Positions 1-6,279 are shown, numbered from the stretch's first letter. The stretch: 26,524 nucleotides of DNA from XN24 sp035514535 (GCA_035514535.1 DATKAZ010000101.1:1-26524), one strand, 5' to 3'. Made by a program: numbers and translations. The notes: generated by a model not told the origin, from the sequence alone.

Positions 1-93
1 GCCTTGGTCGCCTGCATGCGTAAATTGCTCACCATCCTCAACGCCATGGCCAGAACACACACGCAGTTCAATCCGGAGCACCATCACGCTTGA
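1..93 (+). pseudogene. C-terminal end of an IS110-family transposase (partial, cut by window edge)
   Basis: Frame 1 is open from the first base to a TGA at 91-93 and encodes 30 residues. The stretch reads ALVACMRKLLTILNAM, which resembles the C-terminal tail of IS110/IS116/IS902 transposases, where a conserved R-K-L-L-x-I-L-N-A-M segment is common. These enzymes are DEDD-type recombinases that use a bridge RNA and usually lack terminal inverted repeats. Only the tail is visible, so I cannot tell whether the element is intact to the left of the window. The identification rests on about 16 residues of family resemblance. Confidence 0.6.
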
Positions 94-127
94 CACGAAA
101 GACGGTTACTCAGCAGGCATGTGACGG

Positions 128-210
128 CCCGCTACCGCTGCTTCATCGACAAAGGCGACGCACCTTCTTGACGTCCCACTCCCGCTGCCTCATCGAAGCA
201 GGCGACGCAG
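128..210. repeat. Imperfect direct repeat duplicating the aroE 3' end
   Basis: Two 36-base copies, at 128-163 and 175-210, match at 29 of 36 positions with a 47-base offset. The right copy contains the last codons and stop of aroE. On the minus strand both copies end in an R-R-L-x-R-stop reading (LRRLLR in aroE, VRRLCR in the outer copy), both with CGATGA. The outer copy lies between aroE and the IS110-type tail. I infer an old short duplication, possibly connected with the insertion. Confidence 0.6.
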
Positions 211-1014
211 TTCCGCGAGCACGGGCGCGGTCGGCGGGCGCACGCCGCGCCACAGCGAGAAGGATTCGGCGGCTTGCTCCACCAGCATGCCGATGCCGTC
301 GGCGACGCCGGCGGCGCCAAGCTCGCCCGCCCAGCGCATGAAGGGTGTGGCGCCCGTGCCGTAGACCAGGTCGTAGCAGAAGGTGGCAGGACCGATCGCC
401 TCGTCCGGCAGCGCGGGGACCTCGCCGGCCAGGCTCGCCGAGGTCGCATTGACGACGAGGTCGTACGGCCCGACGGCGGCCTCGAGGCCGGCACCGGAGA
501 CGGGGCCGTCGGCGGCGAACTCGGCGGCAAGCGCGACGGCCTTTGCGGCGCTGCGGTTCGCGACGAAAAGTTCGCTCGGCCGGGCATCCAGCAACGCGGG
601 CAGCGCCCCGCGCGCAGCCCCGCCCGCGCCGAGCAGCAGCACGCGGCGCCCGGCGACCCGGACGCCGAGATTGGCCTGCAGGTCGCACAGCAGGCCGGCC
701 CCGTCGGTGTTGTCGCCCAGCAAGCCGGCCGACTCGACCGCGAGCGTATTGACTGCCCCGGCCCGTTGCGCCCGCGGCGTCAGGCGCGCAGCGGCCGCAA
801 AAGCCGCGAGCTTGTGCGGCAGCGTAATGTTCAGTCCTCTGCCGCCCTCGGCCAGGAAATCCGCCAGCGCGGCGTCGAACCCGCCCGGCGGCACGTCGCG
901 CGCCTCGTAACTGAGCGACTGGCCGGTGAGGGCGGCGAAGCGGGCATGGATCCAGGGCGAACGGCTGTGCCCGACCGGGTGGCCGAACACCGCATATAAG
1001 TCGGGTGTGCCCAA
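190..1014 (-). CDS. aroE: Shikimate dehydrogenase (NADP+)
   Basis: Reduces 3-dehydroshikimate to shikimate with NADPH in the cytosolic aromatic amino acid pathway. The 274-residue product has the usual family length. The N-terminal substrate domain shows GHPVGHSRSP (residues 11-20) and NITLPHK (62-68), whose lysine matches the catalytic K. GDNTDG (100-105) carries the partner aspartate D104. The nucleotide-binding loop GAGGAARG is at 129-136. The start ATG begins an unambiguous family N-terminus (MGTPDLYAVFGHPVG). The gene begins four bases after the hemB stop and is probably co-transcribed with it. Its last 21 bases lie inside an imperfect direct repeat that is duplicated outside the gene. 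Confidence 0.96.
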   Translation of the reverse strand: MGTPDLYAVFGHPVGHSRSPWIHARFAALTGQSLSYEARDVPPGGFDAALADFLAEGGRGLNITLPHKLAAFAAAARLTPRAQRAGAVNTLAVESAGLLGDNTDGAGLLCDLQANLGVRVAGRRVLLLGAGGAARGALPALLDARPSELFVANRSAAKAVALAAEFAADGPVSGAGLEAAVGPYDLVVNATSASLAGEVPALPDEAIGPATFCYDLVYGTGATPFMRWAGELGAAGVADGIGMLVEQAAESFSLWRGVRPPTAPVLAELRRLLR

Positions 1015-1018
1015 GGCG

Positions 1019-2029
1019 TCAGGCGTTCTTCAGCCAGCCCGCGACCTGCGGTGCGAAATAGGTCAGGATCGCGTCTGCGCCGGCGCGCTTCATCGACAAC
1101 AGCGACTCGAGCACGACGGCCCGCTCGTCGAGCCAGCCGTTCGCGGCGGCCGCCTTGAGCATTGCGTATTCGCCGCTGACCTGGTAGACGAACGTCGGCA
1201 CGCCGAGTTCGCTCTTCACGCGCCGCACGATGTCCAGGTAGGGCATACCCGGCTTGACCATGAAGGCGTCTGCGCCCTCGCTGATGTCGAGCGCGACTTC
1301 GCGGAGCGCCTCGTCGCTGTTGCCCGGGTCCATCTGGTAACCGTACTTGTTGCCGCCGCCGAGGCTGGCGGCGGAGCCGACTGCGTCGCGAAAAGGGCCG
1401 TAGAAGCTCGAGGCGTATTTCGCCGAGTAGGCCAGGATCGCGGCATTGACGTGCCCCGCGTCCTCGAGCGCGGCGCGGATGGCGCCCACGCGCCCGTCCA
1501 TCATGTCGGAGGGCGCGACCATGTCGGCGCCGGCTGCGGCATGGGACAGCGCCTGGCGCACCAGCGCCGCGACAGTGACGTCATTCAGCACGTAACCGGA
1601 CTCGTCGATGATGCCGTCCTGCCCGTGCGTGGTGAACGGGTCGAGCGCGACATCCGTGATGACGCCAAGCTCGGGCACCGCATCCTTGAGCGCGCGCACG
1701 GTGCGCTGCGCCAGGCCGTCGGGATTCCAGGCCTCGCGGCCGTCCTCCGTCTTCGCGCCCGCGGCCGTGACCGGAAACAATGCCACCGCCGGCAGGCCCA
1801 GCGACAACCAGCCCTCGGCCTCAGGCAGCAGCTCGTCGATCGACATCCGCTCCACGCCGGGCATCGAGGGCACCTGTTCGCGCCGACCTTCCCCTTCGAG
1901 CACGAAAACCGGGCAGATCAGGTCGTCGACCGCCAGGCGGGATTCGCGCACCAGGCGGCGGCTGAAATCGTGGCGCCGCAGCCGGCGCATGCGGGTGGTG
2001 GGGAATTTTGCCTGGACCGGGACTGTCAT
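1019..2029 (-). CDS. hemB: Delta-aminolevulinic acid dehydratase (porphobilinogen synthase)
   Basis: Condenses two 5-aminolevulinate molecules to porphobilinogen, the second common step of tetrapyrrole synthesis. From the ATG at 2029 the product has 336 residues, the normal size. The two Schiff-base lysines are visible: K204 in AILAYSAKYASSFYGPF and K259 in FMVKPGMPY. The metal-site segment at 126-138 reads DVALDPFTTHGQD, with Asp residues where zinc-dependent enzymes such as E. coli HemB have cysteines. This is the Pseudomonas-like type that uses Mg2+. The frame stays open 38 codons further upstream, but that extension has no family similarity and runs into the divergent sigma gene, so I start at 2029. 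aroE follows four bases downstream. Confidence 0.96.
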   Translation of the reverse strand: MTVPVQAKFPTTRMRRLRRHDFSRRLVRESRLAVDDLICPVFVLEGEGRREQVPSMPGVERMSIDELLPEAEGWLSLGLPAVALFPVTAAGAKTEDGREAWNPDGLAQRTVRALKDAVPELGVITDVALDPFTTHGQDGIIDESGYVLNDVTVAALVRQALSHAAAGADMVAPSDMMDGRVGAIRAALEDAGHVNAAILAYSAKYASSFYGPFRDAVGSAASLGGGNKYGYQMDPGNSDEALREVALDISEGADAFMVKPGMPYLDIVRRVKSELGVPTFVYQVSGEYAMLKAAAANGWLDERAVVLESLLSMKRAGADAILTYFAPQVAGWLKNA

Positions 2030-2107
2030 GGTGATATCCGCTGCGGGGCGAGTTGCACGATTGTCCCGCGATTCACGGGCCCTTGCCAGCCGCATATCCC
2101 GTATGAG

Positions 2108-2135
2108 TGTAATAAGCCGGAACTTCCGCAGGTCT
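2108..2135 (+). promoter_or_regulatory. Candidate ECF-type promoter of the sigma/DUF3379/hvfA operon
   Basis: TGTAAT at 2108-2113 is followed after 17 bases by GGTCT at 2131-2135. The same two boxes with exactly the same spacing occur upstream of the DoxX/HvfX gene at 19482-19509. The shape (TGTAA-type -35, GTC-containing -10, 16-18 base spacer) fits promoters of ECF sigma factors. Transcription would start at or next to the ATG at 2142, which suggests positive autoregulation and a leaderless or nearly leaderless message. This is inferred from sequence only. Confidence 0.55.
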
Positions 2136-2141
2136 TGGTGC

Positions 2142-2660
2142 ATGAAGGCGAAAATTCCCAGTCTGGGCGGCCGGCGCCGCTTCGAGCAGGTGGCCGGCGA
2201 GCTGCGGCAGGACCTGTTTCGCTACGCGCTGTGGCTCAGCCGGGACGCGACGGCCGCCGAGGACATCGTCCAGGAGTCGCTGCTGCGGGCCTGGCGCGGG
2301 TTCGACGGCCTGCAGGACGAGGCGAAGGCAAGGCAGTGGCTGGTGACGATCGTGCGACGCGAGTTCCTGAGGTTCAGGGAGAGGCAGCGGGAAGAATCGG
2401 TGGATCCGGCGATGCTTGAAGAAATTGCGGAAGATGGCGCGGACCCGCTGGTGCAGGAGCTCCGGGTGGCAATCTTCGCGCTGGAGGAGAATTATCGTGA
2501 ACCACTGGCATTGCAGGTGCTCATGGGCCACACGACGGACGAGATCGCGGCCATCCTGGGGCTGACCCAGGGGGCGGTACTGACGAGATTGCACAGGGCC
2601 AGGGACAAGCTGAAACGCGCCCTGGTGGAGGACGGGACACTGGACCCGGCAAACGTATGA
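2142..2660 (+). CDS. ECF-family RNA polymerase sigma factor
   Basis: A 172-residue group 4 sigma factor. Region 2 (about residues 20-80) reads DLFRYALWLSRDATAAEDIV with the later R-A-W-R-G-F core. Region 4 (about 108-160) shows the helix-turn-helix GHTTDEIAAILGLTQGAVLT followed by RLHRARDKLKRAL. No regulatory C-terminal extension is present. The stop overlaps the start of the DUF3379 gene as ATGA, which is typical of a translationally coupled sigma/anti-sigma pair. An in-frame ATG at 2103 exists but lies upstream of the candidate promoter boxes at 2108-2135, so I chose 2142. No good ribosome binding site precedes 2142. Its targets probably include its own operon and the HvfX-like gene at 19572. 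I did not assign an ECF subgroup. Confidence 0.9.
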   Translation: MKAKIPSLGGRRRFEQVAGELRQDLFRYALWLSRDATAAEDIVQESLLRAWRGFDGLQDEAKARQWLVTIVRREFLRFRERQREESVDPAMLEEIAEDGADPLVQELRVAIFALEENYREPLALQVLMGHTTDEIAAILGLTQGAVLTRLHRARDKLKRALVEDGTLDPANV

Positions 2661-3286
2661 CGACCCGGATGACACCCGAAGAACGCAGGCGCCGCGAGGC
2701 CATCGTGGCCGACGAGGCCCGCTTCGAAGCGCTGCTCGAGGCGGCCTTCAGGGTCGCGCAGGGCGAGGTCCGCCCGGCCCGCAGGATGCGCCGATCCTGG
2801 CCGGCCGCGGCCGCGATCGCCGCCACACTGGTATTGGCCGCGGGCGCCTGGCTCGGGCTGCGCACGGAGTCTCCCGCCCTGGGCACGTCGCCGCTCGCCC
2901 CGGAGATCATCGCGCACATCAATCACGAGCCGGGCGCGCTGGTGGTGACTGCCCGCACGGTACCCCAGGCCCGCGTGGACGAAGTTCTGCGACGCGGTCG
3001 CGCGAGCCTCGCGGCGCCGATCGGAAACGTGAGCTACGCCAAGCTCTGCCCCTTCCGCGGACAGACGGTCGCGCATTTCGTCGTGCAGGGCGCGCAGGGA
3101 CCGGTGACGGTCATGCTGTTGCCGGACGAGAGCGTGGCGACTGCGACGCAGATCGACGAAGGCGGCTTCAAGGGCACGATCATGCCGATCGAGGACGGCG
3201 GCAGCGTCGTCATCGTTGGCATGCCCGACGAAGACCTCGAAGTGATCCGGGATCGCCTGCTGCAGGCGGTTCGCTGGAGAATCTGA
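2657..3286 (+). CDS. DUF3379-type membrane protein, probable anti-sigma factor
   Basis: A 209-residue protein with an N-terminal charged cytoplasmic part (1-45), one transmembrane helix (about 46-67, rich in Ala/Leu) and an outward-facing C-terminal domain of about 140 residues. The core NVSYAKLCPFRGQTVAH (124-140) followed by a G-x-V-T-V-M-L-L-P segment resembles the DUF3379 family, which is repeatedly found next to ECF sigma genes. C131 and H140 are the notable polar residues there and could bind metal or sense redox. Its ATG overlaps the sigma stop (ATGA). The topology and overlap suggest that it sequesters the sigma factor at the inner membrane and releases it on a periplasmic signal. The signal is not shown by the sequence. 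Copper is a reasonable guess because of the next gene. Confidence 0.75.
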   Translation: MTTRMTPEERRRREAIVADEARFEALLEAAFRVAQGEVRPARRMRRSWPAAAAIAATLVLAAGAWLGLRTESPALGTSPLAPEIIAHINHEPGALVVTARTVPQARVDEVLRRGRASLAAPIGNVSYAKLCPFRGQTVAHFVVQGAQGPVTVMLLPDESVATATQIDEGGFKGTIMPIEDGGSVVIVGMPDEDLEVIRDRLLQAVRWRI

Positions 3287-3303
3287 ACGGGCCTGTCCCG
3301 TTC
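3285..3303 (+). other. Small hairpin between the DUF3379 gene and hvfA
   Basis: The arms GAACGGG (3285-3291) and CCCGTTC (3297-3303) are perfectly complementary with a five-base loop. The hairpin starts at the stop codon of the DUF3379 gene. No T-run follows, so it is not an intrinsic terminator. It could protect or process the hvfA part of a shared transcript. Confidence 0.4.
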
Positions 3304-3361
3304 GACGACAACGGCCCATGAGGCCGGACAAGCAAAACCCGAGAGTGAGAGGAATCAAGAC

Positions 3362-3682
3362 ATGTTGAAGAAATCGATCAAGCCCGTTTCCCTGGCCGCC
3401 GGCCTCGCACTGGTGGGCTCCCTGGCGAGCGTTTCCGTTGCACAGGCCGATGCCAACCCCTTCGGGATGTCGGCCCTTTCGAGTGGCTACATGGCCATGT
3501 CATCGCATGGCGGCGACAAGGAAGGCGAGGGTAAGTGCGGTGAAGGCAAGTGTGGCGAAGACAAGGATAAGGAAGGCGAGGGCAAGTGCGGCGCAGACAA
3601 GGAAGGCGAGGGCAAGTGCGGTGAAGGCAAGTGCGGCGAAGACAAGAAAGGCGAGGGCAAGTGCGGTGGCGACCTGGCCTGA
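3362..3682 (+). CDS. hvfA: HvfA-type precursor peptide (EGKCG-repeat RiPP, putative copper-binding metallophore)
   Basis: A 106-residue secreted peptide. Residues 1-29 form a signal peptide (K-K near the start, hydrophobic core, likely cleavage after AQA). The leader segment NPFGMSALSSGYM (32-44) is characteristic of HvfA-like precursors. The C-terminal part has six EGKCG motifs with cysteines at 59, 64, 76, 86, 91 and 101, separated by Asp/Lys/Glu-rich linkers. In characterised Haemophilus HvfA, a DUF692-type multi-iron enzyme (HvfB) with HvfC converts such cysteines to oxazolone/thioamide pairs that bind copper. By analogy this peptide would be modified, exported and bind copper in the periplasm. 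No hvfB or hvfC lies nearby. GAGAGGA at 3347-3353 is a good ribosome binding site eight bases before the ATG. It follows the sigma/DUF3379 pair by 75 bases and ends at a strong terminator. Confidence 0.88.
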   Translation: MLKKSIKPVSLAAGLALVGSLASVSVAQADANPFGMSALSSGYMAMSSHGGDKEGEGKCGEGKCGEDKDKEGEGKCGADKEGEGKCGEGKCGEDKKGEGKCGGDLA

Positions 3683-3700
3683 GTAGCCTGTAGACCGCGT

Positions 3701-3730
3701 GGCCCGCGATCCGGATCGCGGGCCTTTTTT
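3701..3730 (+). terminator. Intrinsic terminator after hvfA
   Basis: A perfect 24-base palindrome at 3701-3724 (outer arms GGCCCGCGATCC and its complement) is followed immediately by six T residues (3725-3730). It begins 18 bases after the hvfA stop and closes the sigma/DUF3379/hvfA unit. Confidence 0.9.
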
Positions 3731-3833
3731 CGCCCGTTCGAGCGGCAATGCAGGCTTCCACGGCGGGCGCGACTCGGCGATCATGCGCTGCGCGGCCTTG
3801 AGCCGCGACGGCGCACCCGGAGGACCGCGGGAG

Positions 3834-4439
3834 ATGACGACGAGCGACGACGGCCGGACGCGATGCAGCTGGTGCCTGGGGGTGAGCGACGCCTATCTCG
3901 CCTACCACGATCGGGAGTGGGGCCGGCCGGTGCGCGACGACGCCGGCCAGTTCGAGTTCCTGGTGCTCGAGAGCGCGCAGGCGGGCCTCGCGTGGTCCAC
4001 GGTGCTGCACAAGCGCGCCGGCTACCGGCGCGCTTTCGCCGGCTTCGACCCGGAGAAGGTCGCGCGCTTCAACCGGCGCAGCGTCGCACGGCTGGTGGGC
4101 GACGCGAGCATCATCCGCAATCGACTCAAGATCGAGTCCGCGATCGGCAACGCCCGCGCGTTCCTGGCGGTGCGCAACGAGTTCGGCAGTTTCAGCGATT
4201 ACCTGTGGGGCTTCGTGGACGGCCGCCCGGTAGTCAACCGCTGGCGCGAGATGCGCCAGGTGCCGGCGGCGACCCCACTGTCGGACCGGATCAGCAAGGA
4301 CCTCAAGGCGCGCGGCTTCAAGTTCGTGGGAACCACGATCGTGTACGCGCACCTGCAGGCCACCGGGCTGGTCAACGACCACCTGGTCGACTGCTTCCGT
4401 CACGCGGAATGCATCGCGGCGGACGCGGCGCTCGGTTAA
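3834..4439 (+). CDS. tag: DNA-3-methyladenine glycosylase I
   Basis: Excises 3-methyladenine from alkylated DNA, the first step of base excision repair. The 201-residue product is slightly longer than E. coli Tag (187). It shows the N-terminal RCSWC with the zinc-ligand cysteine, AYHDREWG with the ligand histidine, ESAQAGLAWSTVL with the catalytic-pocket Glu and Trp, and the C-terminal GFKFVGTTIVYAHLQATGLVNDHLVDC, cited here in part as KFVGTTIVYAHLQ and LVNDHLVDC, holding the last His and Cys ligands. The frame is open from 3699, but that part is read through the hvfA terminator. The ATG at 3834 has a GGAGGA about nine bases upstream and starts the family homology, so I use it. Confidence 0.94.
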   Translation: MTTSDDGRTRCSWCLGVSDAYLAYHDREWGRPVRDDAGQFEFLVLESAQAGLAWSTVLHKRAGYRRAFAGFDPEKVARFNRRSVARLVGDASIIRNRLKIESAIGNARAFLAVRNEFGSFSDYLWGFVDGRPVVNRWREMRQVPAATPLSDRISKDLKARGFKFVGTTIVYAHLQATGLVNDHLVDCFRHAECIAADAALG

Positions 4440-4475
4440 GCTTGAGGCCTTCGCCACGCTGGAGTTCGCGCCGCC

Positions 4476-4865
4476 ATGAGCCCCACCATCACGGCCCTCT
4501 ACGCGGGCCTGCTCGGGATCGTCTACCTCGTGCTCGCGTATTTCGTGGTCAGCAACCGGCGGCGTGCCCGAGTCGGCCTCGGCACGGGCAGCGACACGGC
4601 GCTCGAGCGTGCGGTGCGCGTGCACGGCAATTTCGCCGAGTACGTGCCGTTGTTCCTGGTGCTGCTGCTGGTCGCCGAGCTCGGCGGAGGCGCGGCGGTG
4701 TTGTTGCACGTCATCGGGGCGGCATTCGTGCTGGCGCGCCTGGCGCACGCCTTCGGGCTCAGCCAGAGCAGCGGCACCAGCGGCGGGCGCTTCGGCGGCA
4801 CGCTGGTGACGTGGGTCGCGATCCTCGTCCTGGCGCTGTTGAATATCAGGCTGGCGCTGACCTGA
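4476..4865 (+). CDS. MAPEG-family membrane protein (YecN-like)
   Basis: A 129-residue integral membrane protein with four hydrophobic segments at about 5-25, 54-70, 73-91 and 108-127. The motif ERAVRVHGNFAEYVPLFL (44-61) is the conserved signature of the MAPEG family (membrane-associated proteins in eicosanoid and glutathione metabolism), including the glutathione-contacting R/N/E positions. Bacterial members such as YecN may act as glutathione-dependent transferases or peroxidases, but substrates are mostly unknown. It follows tag by 36 bases and may share its transcript. It converges on the VOC gene with a 21-base gap. Confidence 0.85.
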   Translation: MSPTITALYAGLLGIVYLVLAYFVVSNRRRARVGLGTGSDTALERAVRVHGNFAEYVPLFLVLLLVAELGGGAAVLLHVIGAAFVLARLAHAFGLSQSSGTSGGRFGGTLVTWVAILVLALLNIRLALT

Positions 4866-4886
4866 CGGCCGCGCCGCCAGGCGCAA

Positions 4887-5321
4887 TCACCCCTGTTCGA
4901 GTCCCGGATCGCGCGCGAAGATCGCGCCTTCGTCGGCGAAGGACTTGAACTCGAGCGCATTGCCCGACGGATCCCTGACGAACATCGTCGCTTGCTCGCC
5001 GGGTCGGCCCTCGAAGCGCACGCGTGGCTCGATCAGGAACTGTGTGCCCGCGCGCTCGAGGTGCTGTGCCAGGGCGTCCCAGGCGTCGCGATCCAGGATC
5101 AGGCCGAAATGCCTCACCGGGACGTGGTCGCCGTCGACCGCATTGGCCGCGACGTCGTCGCCTGCGGCGGCGAGGTGTGCCGTGATCTGGTGGCCCTGAA
5201 AATCGAAATCGATCCAGCGGCCCGACTCGCGGCCGACGGCGCAGCCGAGCAGGCCGGCATAGAAGCCACGCGCGGCCTCGAGGTCGTGTACCGGGAACGC
5301 CAGGTGAAATCTGGGTCTCAT
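4887..5321 (-). CDS. VOC-superfamily (glyoxalase/bleomycin-resistance-type) protein
   Basis: A 144-residue single-domain protein made of two beta-alpha-beta-beta-beta modules. Candidate metal ligands sit at the expected places: H6 (FHLAFPV), H49 (TAHL), H71 (VRHFGL) and E124 (NALEFK). The substrate is unknown. Members range from lyases to dioxygenases and resistance proteins. The start at 5321 is preceded by GGAGGAG five bases upstream and overlaps the hemF stop as TGATG, so translation is probably coupled to hemF. A second in-frame ATG at 5336 lies inside hemF and upstream of this binding site, and I rejected it. Being last in the topA-tsaC-hemF unit suggests, but does not prove, a link to haem or oxidative metabolism. 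Confidence 0.85.
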   Translation of the reverse strand: MRPRFHLAFPVHDLEAARGFYAGLLGCAVGRESGRWIDFDFQGHQITAHLAAAGDDVAANAVDGDHVPVRHFGLILDRDAWDALAQHLERAGTQFLIEPRVRFEGRPGEQATMFVRDPSGNALEFKSFADEGAIFARDPGLEQG

Positions 5322-6247
5322 CACTCCTCCAGCCATGCACGCGGTCGCAGGAAATCACTGTACAACGCCGCCTCGGGCGTACCCTGCGCCGGTCGCCAAT
5401 CGTATCGCCAGCGCACCAGGGGGGGCAGGGACATGAGGATGGACTCGATGCGCCCGCCCGACTGCAGGCCGAAAACCGTGCCGCGGTCGTAGACGAGATT
5501 GAACTCGACGTAGCGACCGCGCCGGTAGAGCTGGAACTCGCGCTCCCGGTCGCCCCACGGCGTGTGGCGGCGGCGCGCGGCGATCGGCGTGTAGGCGGGG
5601 AGGAAATTCTCCGCGACGGCGCGCGAGAACTCGAAACAGCGGTCGAAGTCCCATTCGTTCAGGTCGTCGTAGAACAGCCCGCCGACGCCGCGGGGCTCGT
5701 TGCGGTGCCGGAGGTGGAAGTACTCGTCCGCCCAGCGCTTGAAGCGGGGATAGACGTCGTCGCCGAACGGCAGGCATGCGGCCCGCGCGAGGCGGTGCCA
5801 GTGCTGGACGTCTTCCAGGAACGGGTAATAGGGCGTCAGGTCGAAGCCTCCCCCGAACCACCACACGGGCGCCTCGCCGGGCTTCTCCGCGATGAAGAAG
5901 CGCCAGTTGCCGTGCGTCGTGGGCACGTAGGGATTGCGCGGATGCAGGACCATCGAGACGCCGGTCGCGCGAAAGCTGCGCCCGGCCAGCTCCGGCCGTC
6001 GCGCGGTCGCCGAGGGCGGCAGCGAGTTTCCCTGCACGGCCGAGAAATTGATGCCCCCCTTCTCGAACAGCGCGCCCTCCTCGATGACGCGGCTGTCGCC
6101 ACCGCCGCCCTCGGGACGCCGCCAGGCATCGTGGCGGAAGCGCGCGCCACCGTCGAGGGCTTCGAGTTCGCTGGTCAGCCGGTCGTGCAGCGCCCTGAGC
6201 CAGCCTTCCACCGACTCGATTTCCTGCTGTCCTACGAGGCGCGGCAT
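5321..6247 (-). CDS. hemF: Oxygen-dependent coproporphyrinogen III oxidase
   Basis: Performs the aerobic oxidative decarboxylation of coproporphyrinogen III to protoporphyrinogen IX in haem synthesis. From the ATG at 6247 it has 308 residues, close to E. coli HemF (299). Conserved blocks include FEKGGINFSAVQG, MVLHPRNPYVPTTHGNWRFF, WWFGGGFDLTPYYPF, GLFYDDLN and the C-terminal RGRYVEFNLVYDRGT. The catalytic-site histidines of these blocks are all present. The frame stays open far upstream through tsaC, but homology begins at MPRLVGQQEI and GGGAGAAG precedes that ATG. The stop is shared with the start of the VOC gene (TGATG). tsaC ends 32 bases upstream. Confidence 0.96.
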   Translation of the reverse strand: MPRLVGQQEIESVEGWLRALHDRLTSELEALDGGARFRHDAWRRPEGGGGDSRVIEEGALFEKGGINFSAVQGNSLPPSATARRPELAGRSFRATGVSMVLHPRNPYVPTTHGNWRFFIAEKPGEAPVWWFGGGFDLTPYYPFLEDVQHWHRLARAACLPFGDDVYPRFKRWADEYFHLRHRNEPRGVGGLFYDDLNEWDFDRCFEFSRAVAENFLPAYTPIAARRRHTPWGDREREFQLYRRGRYVEFNLVYDRGTVFGLQSGGRIESILMSLPPLVRWRYDWRPAQGTPEAALYSDFLRPRAWLEE

Positions 6248-6279
6248 GACTTCTCCCTGGATGGCACGCGGATGCGGTA

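Noticed and set aside
2119..2125. GGAACTT as a sigmaE-type -35 box upstream of the sigma gene
   Set aside because: A matching TCTGA-like -10 at 16-17 bases would fall inside the coding start (2142 onwards) and is not present. The TGTAAT/GGTCT pair with an exact second copy explains the region better.
2030..2143. N-terminal extension of HemB to 2143
   Set aside because: The extra 38 residues lack family similarity and run through the divergent promoter region into the sigma gene start.
926..2419. Long plus-strand frame of 497 codons opposite aroE/hemB
   Set aside because: It is antisense to two well-supported genes, has Arg/Ala/Gly-rich composition typical of shadow frames in GC-rich DNA and no recognisable domain. 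The same holds for the long frames opposite ntrY, topA, argS, priA and pntB.
3520..3667. Repeats in hvfA as a CRISPR-like or tandem non-coding array
   Set aside because: The repeats keep one reading frame, encode EGKCG units after a signal peptide, and lie behind a good ribosome binding site.
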